Below, one piece after another: positions 24,361-34,870 of a stretch of 64,000 bases of DNA. Position numbers and translations under genes: made by a program. Position 1 is the first letter of the stretch. Each line of letters opens with the position of its first letter. The notes below the pieces were generated by a model. The model worked only from the letters and a program-made list of their open reading frames with translations. It had not been told where the DNA came from and ran no database searches. Origin of the DNA: Platerodrilus igneus (lineage: Eukaryota > Arthropoda > Insecta > Coleoptera > Lycidae); assembly GCA_036346225.1 (NCBI GenBank), contig JARFIW010000453.1:434001-498000 (forward strand). The letters run 5' to 3'.

Positions 24361-24627
24361 AATCCATATTAAATTTCAAAATACCTAAACCGAACAAAAA
24401 TAAACGATAGAACCCCGAACAGAAACAATAATGAAAATCCCAGTAAATTCAAAAAACAAGTAGGAATCATAAACCACAAAACATTTCAACAAGGAGTAGA
24501 AATCCCCACTGCATTAGTACAAATAAAAGATAATTATGCCACTACGACGATTCTAAACTTAAATAACTGCCCCGTAGAACTATCGCTAACAAACCCAATT
24601 AACGTAGAGAAATTAAATTTTAACGAA

Positions 24628-26110
24628 ATGGAAATAGATGAAAATTTAGAAAAGAAGTATAACCCCCTAGAATACGACTCAATGTTAATAGAAAATTTAA
24701 GTAACATTCGCATTAATACCGACATTAACAAAGAAGAGCAGAGAGCAATTAAAAACTTATGTCTTGAATATCGCGACATATTCTATTGTGAAGGAATACC
24801 CTTAACCTTTACTAATACAGTTAAACACAACATCGAACTAACAGACGACAAACCAATTCTTACAAATGCAACAAACTACATCAGGCAAGCCAGAAAGAAG
24901 CCGACAGACAGGTAGCAGACTTATTAGAACAAGATATCATACAACATTCCAACTCACCATGGAACAACCCCGTATTAATAGTACCTAAGATATTAGACGC
25001 CTTAGGCAAGAGAAAATATCGAATGGTAATAGATTACAGAAAACTAAACGAAAAAACGGTAGATAACAAATATCCATTACCCAATATCACCGAAGTCTTA
25101 GACAAATTAGGTAAATGTCAATATTTTTCAACATTAGACCTCGCATCAGGATATCATCAAGTAGAAATGGACGTGGAAGATACATCGAAAACCGCATATA
25201 GCACACCTAAAAGACATTATGAATATAAACGAATGCCATTTGGACTAAAGAACGCATCCGCTACTTTTCAACGAGTCATGGACAATATATTACGAGGAAT
25301 AAACAACGAGTAATGTCTTGTGTACCTAGACGACATCATAGTTTATTCAACATCATTAGTAGAACACAGAAAAATTAAGAGAAGTATTCGAAAGATTAAG
25401 AAAAGCACATTTTAAAGTACAACTAGATAAGAATGAATTTTTACAAAAAGAAGTATCATTTTTAGGACATATAATAACACCCCAAGGAGTTATGCCAAAC
25501 CCCGATAAAACAAACGCAGTACTAAATTACCCCCTACCAAAAACGAACAAAGAAGTAAAAGGATTTTTAGGACTTAATGGTTACTACCGCAAATTTATTA
25601 AAGGTTACGCACAGATTACCAAGGCCCTGACAAATTGTTTAAAGAAAGGAAATAAAATTGAACACACCCCAGAATTCATTAAAGCCGTAGACAAAATTAA
25701 ATGTATACTCACGAATTACCCCGTATTAGAATACCCAGACTTTTCAAAACCATTTATATTGACAACAGAGGCATCAAATGTAGCATTAGGCGCAGTACTA
25801 AGCCAGGGAAAAGTAGGTAGCGATAAACCAATCAGCTACGCATCCCAAACCCTAAACTAAACTGAACAGAAATACAGTACAATAGAGAAAGAATTATTAG
25901 CCATAATTTGGGCCACAAAATATTTTAGACCATACCGTTGTGGACGAAAATTTTACATATCCACCGACCATAGCCCATTATGGCTATGCAAACTTAAAGA
26001 ACCAAACTCATAATTACAACGAAGGAGAATCAGACTAAAAGAGTGCGATTACGAAATTATATACAAAAAAAAGAATTTATAACAATAACGCAGACGCCCT
26101 AAGTAGAATG
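24628..26110 (+). pseudogene. Errantivirus reverse transcriptase and RNase H relic
   Basis: 24628-24915 holds the protease-RT linker and RT start. 25023-25313 holds [11 protein letters not shown] and [12 protein letters not shown], with YLDDIIV just after a stop at 25311-25313 (about 25324). 25492-25860 holds the RT thumb and the RNase H start TTEASNVALGAVLSQG, and RNase H continues past a stop to STDHSPLWL and DALSRM near 26090. At least five stops or frame breaks are visible. Confidence 0.85.
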
Positions 26111-26653
26111 CAGCTCAACGCAGTAGAAACGGAATCAATTATAGGAGACGTAAACGAAACGGATACAAGAGAAGACCCCGAAGAGATAGACACAATACAT
26201 TCGACACAAAATAAAGAGCCAAAAACCGCGATTAAAATTTAAAACGAAGCCATCGATATAAAACCAAATCAATTTATAATTACCGAAGTTTTAACTAACC
26301 CCAATTCCGTAAAATATACAAAAGTAGAAAACAAGAAAATATACCAAATTCAAATAACTAAAGACGACAACGAGGAACAAATAATTAAGATTAAAAAAAA
26401 ATACACCCCTGAGAAAAAACGATTTTACTTTTCCTTCGACACCGAACATTTGTATAAACGATTTTCAGAATTATACGTTAAATTATTTAATAACTCTGGC
26501 AATGAACTTATTCGATGCACAAGAAAATTAATAACCTTAGACGACCCTGAAGAAATAAACGACGTAATTAGAAATCAACACGAAGACAAAACTAACCATC
26601 GTGGAATTAATGAAACAATATAGCAACTTATAAGACGATACTATTTTTAAGAT

Positions 26654-27245
26654 ATGAAAGAATTAACCACAGACTTTATTAACCAATGTGAACCACGCAA
26701 CAAGGCAAAATACGACAGAACAGCCCCAAAAATACCCTTAATGTTAACCAAAACACCTGACAAAGCTTTTCAAAAATTACACGCCGATACTCTAGTAGTA
26801 GAAACACAAAACATTTTAACCATTGTAGATGCATTCAGCAAAATAGGTCAAGCAATACCCATCACTTCTAAAAATAGCATTGACGTAACACAAGGATTTT
26901 TACAATATTTTGCATTTTATGTCACACTCCAAACAATAAGCTTAGATAACGGCAGCGAATTTAAGAATGAAACGATACAAAATACTTTATAACCCCACAA
27001 AATAAAAATTTATTTTATATCTGAAAACCACCCTGAATCGAACAGATTATTTGAAAGATTACATTCAACTCTGTTAGAACAAATCAGATTATTAAGATTA
27101 ACTTACAAGAAGGAACACATCACAAACTTAATGTCATACGCACTAATCGCCTACAATAATACGATCCACTCATCAACAAATTTTACACCCCTACAATTAA
27201 CATTAGAATATTCAGATTCCCGCAACCATTACGACATACATTATA
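26654..27245 (+). pseudogene. Errantivirus integrase relic
   Basis: 26654-26992 covers the core: a LHADTLVVE first acidic residue (family D), TIVDAFSKIGQAIPI, and SLDNGSEFKN with the second Asp. After a stop at 26990 the frame continues with ERLHSTLLEQIRLL, which holds the third acidic residue, and a typical AYNNTIHSSTNFTP segment. The HHCC zinc-binding part was not clearly seen. Confidence 0.8.
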
Positions 27246-27599
27246 ACAAAGAAGTATATCAGTAATACGCTAAAGATCGCAAAGAGAAACTAAAAATAAC
27301 TTATGATAAAGTAAAAGATAAACTAGATAACGACAAGGAACGTATCACAACAGCTCGCAATAAGAATACCGCCGTAAACAAATTTTCAATAGTACAAACC
27401 GTCTACGAGCAAAATTTCCAAAGTAAACGACACAAAACGGCACCCCGAAATTTAGGCCCATTTAAAATTAAGAGAATATCGGACAAAAATATAGCCGTAG
27501 TAGACAACGTCAAGATAATAAAATACATTCACTTGAAAAACCTAAGCCACCCTGTAATTTCAGATGGACAATCATCACCCTTACCGTCACCCTCCGCCC

Positions 27600-29225
27600 A
27601 AGTAGAACGTACAACGAAATATTAATTGAAGACATAAAAAACAACCCGGTATACTACCAATACAATTGGGAAGTATGCAAAATACAATAGACTATTGGAC
27701 TTTCGCACAAAAATTCGATCTAACAGAACTAAAACAAGAATTTCAAATAATCAAAGACAATTATAGATTAAAGCAATCAATGGACAGCCAAATTCGGAAA
27801 GGAATGCGCCATAGGAATGATGAATTGTAACAGCATAATAGAAAGCATTTAAAGAAATATAGAAGATAAACTTAACAGATTAATACCCACAGAACAAATT
27901 ACAAGACAAAAGAGAAGACTAATTAATGGACTAGGTAACATAATAAAAGCTATCACAAGCAATTTAGATAACCAAGACGCAGAACGTTAAGACGACGCAA
28001 TACAACAGCTAATTGAAAATCAAAACGATATAAAAACTATTATTAGCAACTAAATATCTCTAACCCAATCAACTATAACAAAAATTCAACGAAACATTAG
28101 GAAAGTTAGTAAGAAATCAAGATAGAATAGCCAATAGAATACAAACCCTTGAAACTAACATGCAAACTACCACGTTAGGAATGCAAGACTTAATTAGATT
28201 CAATACAATATTCACTCAAATAATATCAACCCTTACTTTAATCCAACAAATTTTAGCCACTTTAAAAAATGCCGTAACATTTGCAAAATTAAATACATTA
28301 CACTCTAGTATCATTGAACCAAGTGACTTATTAAAAGAACTATTACCAATTAGATCATTTATAACTAATAGTAAATTACCCTTTGATGTAACAGAATCAA
28401 ACACTCTTATATTTGAAAAAATAGCTGTAGTAAAAGGCTATGTAAAGAATAACCAAACAACGTTTTTAATAGAAATCTCAATAGTAGAAAGTAACAATTA
28501 TAATTATTATAATTTATTTGTTTTTCCAATGAAAATTGCTAGCATGTATCAATTTATTGTACCCAAAACCAAGTTCCTATCCTTAAATCAACTAAGATAT
28601 GGTTACACGAACGAAAAATGTACCGAAGTAACACCAAACCAATATTTATGCCAATCACTGACAACAACTATTCAAGAAAGCAGCCCTTGCAAAGTACAAT
28701 TATTAAAATTTTCAAATCACTACAAAAACTGTGAAGCAAAACCCGTACAAATCACCAACATGAAAATTCAAAAAGTTACAGAAAACAAATGGATTGCCAT
28801 ATTCCCAACAGAAGTAATAGCCATCGTCCACTACAATCAAGACGAGAATAATCTAGCATTAACCGGAAGCAAATTAATCACCCTCAAAGAAGACTGTTAT
28901 TTAAAATTGAAAAACAAAATAATCAGAGTTTATCAAGAAATCCATGCAACTAAAACACCTAGACTTAGACAAACTTAACCACGCCTTGAAATTAATGGAC
29001 AATTATAAAGAACACCTAAGTGAATTAAAAGTGCCCAAGTCACACAATGACAATATAAGCGTTTGGACAATTGTATTAATCATTTTACTAATTTTTCTAA
29101 TTATATATGTATGTTGCAAAATGTATCTTAGATATAAAAATAAAGAAAATAATTTTACACTTAAGGAAACAAAAGTAAATAAAGAAACAAGTATACTCTT
29201 AGGGACAATAAATTTTAAACAATGA
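27600..29225 (+). pseudogene. Errantivirus envelope glycoprotein relic
   Basis: The region after integrase encodes an envelope-like protein. A furin-type basic cleavage motif lies at about 27904-27918, directly before a fusion-peptide-like stretch. A 272-residue ectodomain fragment with several Cys lies at 28160-28978. An overlapping frame at 28944-29225 holds a transmembrane helix (about 29063-29120) and a short cytoplasmic tail. Stops in the part before 28160 and the frame change at about 28950 inactivate it. Errantivirus env is related to the F protein of baculoviruses and lets some elements spread between cells. Confidence 0.75.
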
Positions 29226-29284
29226 ATTTTATTAATTTAAAAATTAAGCAAAGAAAATCTTAATTTTGTATTTACGTCGGGTGG

Positions 29285-29700
29285 AGTTATGTATCCCCCA
29301 ATCTATGTATGTACAACAAAATAGAAGTTATTAGAAATTATTAAAAATTGTTAAAGAAATTATTAAGTCAAGTGCAACGATGTAATTCAAGCATAATTAA
29401 ATAAAGGTTATTAACAGTTGTGAGAACGGATGCAATACATTGTATTCCAGACGATAGTGATACTGCAGGTGGCAGGTCACAGACGGTTAAGAACCGTGTT
29501 TACATAGAAAATAAGATTGTTACATTGTATAATGAATAGAAAAAAATAAGCAGACATCAGCTCTGCAAGTTCCTACAGACATGTGAGGGGCAGGGACAAC
29601 ATAAATACCCCGGGAGCCACAGATCAGTCAGTCAGTCTTAAGTATCTCACTCATATTAGTTTAATTATTAATTATTTTTCGACTTAGAATATTAAATCAA
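29285..29700 (+). repeat. Probable errantivirus 3' LTR
   Basis: After a purine-rich GTCGGGTGG the sequence begins AGTTATG, the usual start of gypsy-group LTRs (AGTTA). It includes a TATA-like ATAAATA at 29601 and a TCAGTCAGTCAGT initiator-like stretch from 29624. The right boundary cannot be fixed because no second LTR is present, and it may extend toward 29760. Confidence 0.6.
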
Positions 29701-29713
29701 GATTGTTAAAATT

Positions 29714-29977
29714 TCATATTAATATCTGTTTGAAAAATAAATAAATTGTTACGAAGTTTTGGAAGAAGTTTTTAAAAACACCCCTCCCAAGGCCCGAAAT
29801 GTAACTCGCGTTCCTAATGTAACTTTTTGATTCGTCATCTAACCTTGAAATAGAGTTCTCAATGCTTACAATTGTAGCTTCTAAAAGGATTTTTGTAAGC
29901 TCTAATTCAAATTTTAAGCCTCGATCAAGAAGAGCCAATTCTTCATTGTTAAATATTTTTGACCATTCGTTAAACAC
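29714..29977 (-). pseudogene. Penelope N-terminal domain fragment
   Basis: An 87-residue frame with IFNNEELALLDRGLKFELE and ISRLDDESKSYIRNA. It matches the piece at 33110-33250 of relic B (LVFLERSLKF, LRLDDESKSFIRNA), which identifies it as the conserved region just before the RT in Penelope-like elements. The frame is cut off at both ends. Confidence 0.7.
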
Positions 29978-30179
29978 TATTGAATCTATTCGAGGGCAAT
30001 TTCCAGTTTATTGGGGGTTTAATGTGAATGTTTAGTAGTTTGTCTAGTTTGGCATTTTGACTATCAATCCTAATTAACAATTTATGATTGTTGACTTCTA
30101 AAGAATGTTTTTGGAAATTACTCCATTCTTGAAAACTGGATTCAGAGAAATTATGCGTCTTTTAAACAATTTAATTTCA

Positions 30180-30469
30180 AAGTTGCTTATAATAATACTA
30201 ATAAAATCAGAGATCTGTTAGGTAGTCCAAAAGACAAAGTGGATAAGTTGCAAAAGTCGGGGGTTTATGAGATTAGCTGTTCCGGACCTGGATGTTCTCA
30301 AAAATATATTGGTCAGGCTAAGAAAAATGTTGTAACTAGATTTAAAGAGCACATTGCTTATTTCAAATATGATAAATATGAAAGATCTCAAGTTGCCAAA
30401 ATATGTGCCATCTACTGTGGAAACAAGAGTCGTTTCAAACGGACACAAAATAGCTAATAGACCTGACAA
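30180..30469 (+). pseudogene. Penelope GIY-YIG endonuclease fragment
   Basis: The frame reads VYEISCSGPGCSQKYIGQAK, in which VYEI...KYIGQ is the GIY-YIG nuclease signature as it appears in Penelope elements. It is followed by VTRFKEHIAYFKY, holding the conserved Arg and a Glu region. This nuclease makes the nick used for insertion. Downstream sequence lacks a clear family match. Confidence 0.8.
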
Positions 30470-30876
30470 TTCGACAGCGTCGCAGTTTTTAAAGAAAAGT
30501 AAAGGGGGTCTACAAAGTATTCCACAGGAAGCAGATGGTAAAGTAGCACCAAGTCAGCACAAGGCCGACAGCAAAGAAAACCAGCAGAACAATAGAATCT
30601 AAGGAAGAAAGAAAACCAATTCAAAACAGCAACTAGTAAAGAGTTCAGAGATAACTAAGAAGACAAAGCAGAGTCATTATAAGAAAGTGGGAAGGGGAGA
30701 CATCTATACTACTTTTCGCTTTCTGCGTCGCCACGAGGAAAGCTATGCCACATCGGGAACATCAGGATCGTCAGGATGAATAAGTTTAAGATCTTTAGCG
30801 TGCCAAATGCTTTTTGTACCGGCATGATCCGTAAGTTCGTAAGTTGGGAAAGGTTGACATCCCGTGACGATGGTTG

Positions 30877-31218
30877 TTACAGATATAAGAAGCTATCATA
30901 GTCTTGATAGTACGGTGATGCGTTCCGCAGGATTGGCTTGGGAGTGATACCGGGCGGTGAAAAAAATTTTCGATTGGTAACGGCCACATAAGGAAGTAAA
31001 TTGACAATCACGAAACTGTGAGCCGTTATCGGTGATGAGAAATTGCAAAACACCAAAAAATAAGAAGACTTGATCCTGCAGGATTTAGTAACGGCTGGTG
31101 CAGTGGCTTTGCGTAAAGTAAAGAAAAGAGGAAATTTTGTGAAATAGTCTGCCACTACAAAAAGGTAAGAATAGCCTTTGGTACAACGAGGAAGAGGACC
31201 TTCCAGATCACAAGACAT
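30877..31218 (-). pseudogene. Gypsy-3 integrase core fragment
   Basis: Reads CDLEGPLPRCTKGYSYLFVVADYFTKF with LRKATAPAVTK, a standard Ty3/Gypsy integrase core start containing the first catalytic Asp region. The later Asp and Glu motifs fall in broken frames (a SDNG-like sequence seems shifted near 31010-31060). Confidence 0.7.
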
Positions 31219-31552
31219 GATCTGCCAAGGGTAAGAGGGTCTAGCCCTAGGAGCAAAGAACCCGGAAGGAGGTAATTGTTCTACCCTATGGGTTGCAAAA
31301 ATCGGACAACACCGGATGTAGCAAGCGACGTCAGCTCGAAGACAATGTCATTTGGTCACACCACAGTGACCGGATCGTGGTGAAGAGAAATCAGATGTTT
31401 GCACTGCTCAGAAGGTACGACGATTTTCCAGTCGTCCTGAGCATTGACAGCGATAGAAATCTTATGACGACGGAAAAGGATATCGTTTAGTACGGACCAG
31501 GATGGGTAGCGTCTAGGAGATTTTGAAACTTTTTAAAGCATATTATTGTACC

Positions 31553-31850
31553 TTACATGTGATTTTTCCAATGCTCCACCCGAAGATACTACATTGGCCA
31601 AGAAGCGAGTTTTTTTTTACTTGGAAAATTTCGAATTTTGCCAAAGCCTTGCTGTTCGAGGCAAGGTAGGGATCTTTAACGTGCGTGACAACACTCACAC
31701 ACGGGACCTCCATTTTACCTCTCATCCCAACAAGGGTGTATTTTTGTAAAAAATGCTCGCCTAACATTTTTCAAGCGGACCGTGTCGGGATTCGAACCTG
31801 GGACCTTGGGCGTAGTAGTCACACACTTTCCACTACGCCACGGAGCTGCC
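31553..31850 (-). mobile_element. Full-length tRNA-derived SINE (copy 1)
   Basis: A 298-bp minus-strand SINE. The head GGCAGCTCCGTGGCGTAGTGG includes an A box, with B box GGTTCGAATCC and spacing as in a tRNA. The body contains an ACGTTAAAGATCCCTACC stretch shared by all three copies. It is flanked by a perfect 14-bp direct repeat CATATTATTGTACC (31539-31552 and 31851-31864), the target-site duplication. Related copies are at 36157-36394 and 53479-53775. SINEs use LINE machinery, and the local RTE-like LINE is a candidate partner. Confidence 0.9.
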
Positions 31851-32530
31851 CATATTATTGTACCACGGATCCGGAATAGGAAAAGTCACTTCGAGAAGGG
31901 AAATGGCTGAAACAGAAACAAGCTCAAGAACAGGGACAGAACGAGAGAGAGTGTCAGCTACGACATGATCTTTGTCTTTACGATGAAGAATAGAGAAATT
32001 ATACTGTTGAAGGCGAAGAGACCAGCGAGCTAAGCGTCCGAAAGGGCTTTGCAGTTTGTTCAGCCAGAGAAGTGAGTTATGGTCCGTGATGACGGTGAAG
32101 TGTGTGCCTTCGAAGTATAGTCGGAATTTTTCTACAGCCCACAAAACAGCTAAGCATTCCTTTTTGGTTGTAGAGCAATGTCGTTCGATAAAACCGAACA
32201 TTCGGTTTTAGACAAAGAACGACTAATGTAACTAATGACAGTTTCGCCCTCAGGAATATCTTGAGTAAGGACGGCTCCTATTCCGAAGTCAAAGGTGTCT
32301 GTTTGAATGACAAAATCCAGGGAAAAATTTGGACAGGAGAAAATTGGTTAGAGACTAGATGTTCCTGAAAGAAATAAGAGAAGCTTAACAAGCAGATGAC
32401 CAAATAAAAGGAGTATTCTTTTTTGTTCAGGCGGTAAGGAGAGCAGTAAGAGTCGCAAAATTAGGAATAAAACGACGATACCAACTGGCCATACCAAGTA
32501 TACGTCGGATCTCGGTAGCAGCAACGTGAT
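31833..32530 (-). pseudogene. Gypsy-3 RNase H (and RT end) fragment
   Basis: The frame 31833-32201 reads CSTTKKECLAVLWAVEKFRLY, then TVITDHNSLLWL and DKDHVVADTLSR. These are the second and third acidic motifs of a Ty3/Gypsy RNase H and the end of the domain. Upstream to 32530 the matching RT-RNase H linker is present in broken frames. Confidence 0.8.
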
Positions 32531-32641
32531 ATTTAATTAGGAGTAGACAAATTGTCAACCGGCAGAAAATGAACGTAACAAGGGTTATTAATTAGTTTAA
32601 TTCGTATCGTGCCACAGTGTTCTAATTTATTATTATTAACC

Positions 32642-33260
32642 ATGACTTCCCGGTCTTCGGAACCAAAAAAGTATCGTAGTTTAACTCTTATAATTAGTTT
32701 TATTAGAGCAAATATTAGATTTCTAAAAAGTTGCAAAAAGTTCAAAGTTTTTCCAAATTTTGTAAATGTAAAAGCTAGCGGTAATTGTAAACGTAGTAAT
32801 GCAATTATCAATTTTGCTAAGGTTAAATGGTTAAATTTGTAAATCAATTATCTGTATAGCAAACTTAGTAGTTTGGAACTGGAAACGTAAAAATTGCACC
32901 TAGCGTTGACGCACAATTTGTCCTAGTCCAGTTTTCAGGAATGGCGTAATTTCCAGAAACATTCTTTAGAGGTTAACAATTATAAATTGTTAATTAGCAT
33001 TAATAGTCAACAAACTAATAAACATTCACAGTAAACCCTCAAAAAACTGAAAATTGCTTCACCTCCAATAGATTCAATAGTGGTTAACAAATCTTCAAAA
33101 ATCTTTAACAATAAAGAATTGGTTTTTCTTGAGCGAAGCTTAAAATTTAGATAAGAGCATACGAAAATCGCTTTAGAAGGTATAATTGTAGGAATTGAGA
33201 ATTATAATTTAAGGTTAGATGACGAATCAAAAAGTTTCATTAGGAATGCGTGCAAAATTC
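32642..33260 (+). pseudogene. Penelope N-terminal region (relic B)
   Basis: MTSRSSEPKKYRS is followed by a basic segment with FLKSCKKFKVFPNFV, typical of the N-terminal part of Penelope ORFs. After stops at about 32840 the homology continues in broken frames to the LRLDDESKSFIRNA motif near 33225-33250, shared with relic A. Confidence 0.65.
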
Positions 33261-33274
33261 AACTTTCGGATAAC

Positions 33275-33523
33275 TTGCGTTCATCCGCAAGAAATGTTAC
33301 AGAACAGGCAAGAAAAGACCTTCAGATTATTAAAGAATTAAGACAGAAGACAAAGTGCAAAAGTCGGGAATTTATGAAATTAGCTGTTCGGGACCTGGAT
33401 GTTCTCAAAAATATATTAGTCAGACTAGATTTAAAAAGCACATTGTTTATTTCAAATACGGTAAATATGAAATATCTCAAGTCGCCAAAGATATTTTTTA
33501 AACCAGCCACCCGTTTAAACTAG
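33275..33523 (+). pseudogene. Penelope GIY-YIG endonuclease (relic B, frameshifted)
   Basis: The nucleotide sequence at about 33350-33510 closely parallels relic A (30245-30450), but the nuclease is in a shifted frame, so the open 82-residue frame reads through in the wrong register. The N-terminal portion joins it after 33310 without any RT. Confidence 0.65.
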
Positions 33524-33779
33524 AGAATGTCAAACTGTTGAAGGCGGTGCCAACGTATTCCTTTCTAAATGCGTATGAGTCGATCAAAATAGTTAAACAC
33601 TAAGAACCCCTCTTAAATACTGACAAGGGTCCAATAGCGTTATCTGGATTGCTTTCTCTATTGGCTTAACAAAGAATGAGAACGCGTGATTAACTTTGGT
33701 TCCGCTAAAATAGTTTTAATTTTAGTATAAATTAAGTGGTTTTGTTTACTAAGACCATAATTCACTTTATTTTGTAGAA

Positions 33780-33905
33780 ATCACCAGCCTACTTGGTGAG
33801 GAGAATATCTTCAGGAGTTCAAAACAATTTTAGTAAATTGTTTGTTAGAAAAGATCACTTCAGCTTACGTAGTGAGGAGAATATCCTCAGAAGGGTTTCC
33901 TGAAC
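33780..33905 (+). repeat. Twofold repeat inside relic B tail
   Basis: Two diverged copies of a roughly 60-bp block (GTGAGGAGAATATC-TCAG) lie at about 33780-33830 and 33845-33895. They belong to the 3' part of the Penelope relic, before the hammerhead-like motif. Confidence 0.6.
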
Positions 33906-33932
33906 AATTTTGAATGCGTTTTATTCTTTAAG

Positions 33933-33990
33933 TTTACAACTGATGATGACCACTTAGTGGTCGAAATACGTATTTAGTTTTTAACAATAT
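33933..33990 (+). ncRNA. Hammerhead ribozyme motif (Penelope type)
   Basis: CTGATGA at 33940-33946 is followed by stem II (GACCAC-TTA-GTGGTC, six Watson-Crick pairs) and GAAA at 33963-33966. A very short stem III then comes from the self-complementary ATACGTAT at 33966-33973, with a UH cleavage position at about 33973-33974. This is the minimal short-stem-III hammerhead found in Penelope-like pseudo-LTRs. Stem I pairing is weak here (about two pairs), so this copy may be poorly active. Confidence 0.7.
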
Positions 33991-34063
33991 TTTTGTGGTT
34001 AAGGGTTATTAATTGGTTTAATTCGTATCGTACCACAGTGTTCTAATTTATTAGCTTTTAGTT

Positions 34064-34645
34064 AATTTACTTTAATTAAGGGATTAACTATTTAAAGAAT
34101 CTCACATTTCTTGTGTAACCCAACTCATGCGTCAGAAAGCGTAAAGGATGCGTGAATTTCTTTTGTTTGGGGCACCGGATACTCTTGAACCGGTCCTGGA
34201 TATTAAGCAATTGATATTCTGTTAGAAACAGGATAATACTAGTACCATAGTTGTATTTATTAGTAACAATTTAAAACGGCTACGTTTACTATATGTTTAT
34301 CTATAATTTGTTTATCATGTACATAATAAGTATCTAAACCTTCCAACCTTCCAAGTTCAATGATGTTTGTAGTGATTTAATATTCTCTTTAAATGGAGTC
34401 TCTACAACACTTGTGACGGAAATTCCTATACAAAAGTTAAATAAACAATTTATTACTTATTACAACATCTATATTTTTGATGCATCTTCTCTTCGCTTCA
34501 TTACAAGTAGTTACAATATTTAAATGTTCTTTCCGCTAACAACCAGTTTGCAACACATGACCAATGATTTGTGAAGTTCATCCTTAGTTTGTTTTTAACA
34601 TTGACCACGGATTGATTGTTCTTGGTTAGTTAATTATGATAAACA
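34064..34645. other. Intergenic DNA upstream of gd-like copy 2
   Basis: No domain or repeat recognised. It should hold the promoter and 5' UTR of the gene beginning at 34658. No convincing core promoter element can be named. Confidence 0.4.
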
Positions 34646-34657
34646 GTGCTTGCGAAA

Positions 34658-34870
34658 ATGTTTTTCTGTAGTGTTATAGTGTTTACTTTGGTGTTTAATT
34701 ACGTTTGTTCAGAATTTGTTACGTATTTTAACAATCCATGCCCTCAAACTTTTCAGTATTTTCGCAACAATGGACCTGTTTTGGGATATTTGGAATTTAC
34801 AAATGATCGCAGTGGATATTATGAGCTTGCAGTTAATATGTCAGTAGCAGCTTATATCGGAACTAATCAG
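34658..34870 (+). CDS. First exon of a serine protease gd-like gene (copy 2)
   Basis: An in-frame ATG at 34658 begins a strong signal peptide (MFFCSVIVFTLVFNYVCS). It is followed by PCPQTFQYFRNNGPVLGYLE and DRSGYYELAVNMSVAA, a GD-type N-terminal segment closely related to the exon at 10231-10461. The frame ends at a splice donor (AATCAG|GTAATC at 34871), giving 71 codons and phase 0, the same as copy 1. A GTG upstream at 34646 is in frame but not the likely start. Later exons were not found in the next 29 kb. The family functions in secreted serine protease cascades, such as embryonic patterning or immunity. Confidence 0.6.

Larger units (their letters stand above)
23600..29760 (+). mobile_element. 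Errantivirus-like Ty3/Gypsy element with env relic, 5'-truncated
   Basis: Pieces in order on the + strand are an Asn-rich start, aspartic protease, RT, RNase H, integrase and an envelope region, followed by a likely 3' LTR. This gag-pol-env order is that of insect errantiviruses (gypsy group). No 5' LTR was found and most of gag is missing. Every gene is broken by stops or frameshifts. The copy is strikingly A-rich on the + strand, as is common for this group. Confidence 0.85.
29714..30602. mobile_element. Penelope-like element relic A (rearranged, RT lost)
   Basis: Minus-strand sequence from about 30140 to 29714 matches the N-terminal region of a Penelope-like element. Plus-strand sequence from about 30145 to 30460 is its GIY-YIG endonuclease end. 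The two halves face opposite ways and the reverse transcriptase between them is gone. Inverted or partial tandem copies are common for this class. The same family is present at 32572-34063 in the correct order. Confidence 0.75.
30790..32530 (-). mobile_element. Ty3/Gypsy fragment (gypsy-3) interrupted by a SINE
   Basis: Minus-strand pol pieces appear in the order RT end/RNase H (32530-31860), a SINE insertion (31553-31850), then integrase (31540-30790). No LTRs, gag or protease were found. The SINE has a perfect target duplication, so it was inserted after the element arrived. Confidence 0.75.
32572..34063 (+). mobile_element. Penelope-like element relic B with pseudo-LTRs, RT deleted
   Basis: A roughly 52-bp direct repeat (AGGGTTATTAATT...) at 32581-32632 and 34012-34063 bounds the copy and fits the pseudo-LTRs of Penelope-like elements. 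Inside, in correct order on the + strand, are an N-terminal domain from ATG 32642, a GIY-YIG endonuclease at about 33355-33510 and a hammerhead-like motif near 33940. The reverse transcriptase (normally about 500 residues) is absent, so the copy is a deletion derivative. Confidence 0.75.

Noticed and set aside
31543..31879. Short open frames across the SINE on both strands
   Set aside because: The region is a tRNA-derived SINE with a target duplication. The same chance frames recur in the copy at 53420-53692.
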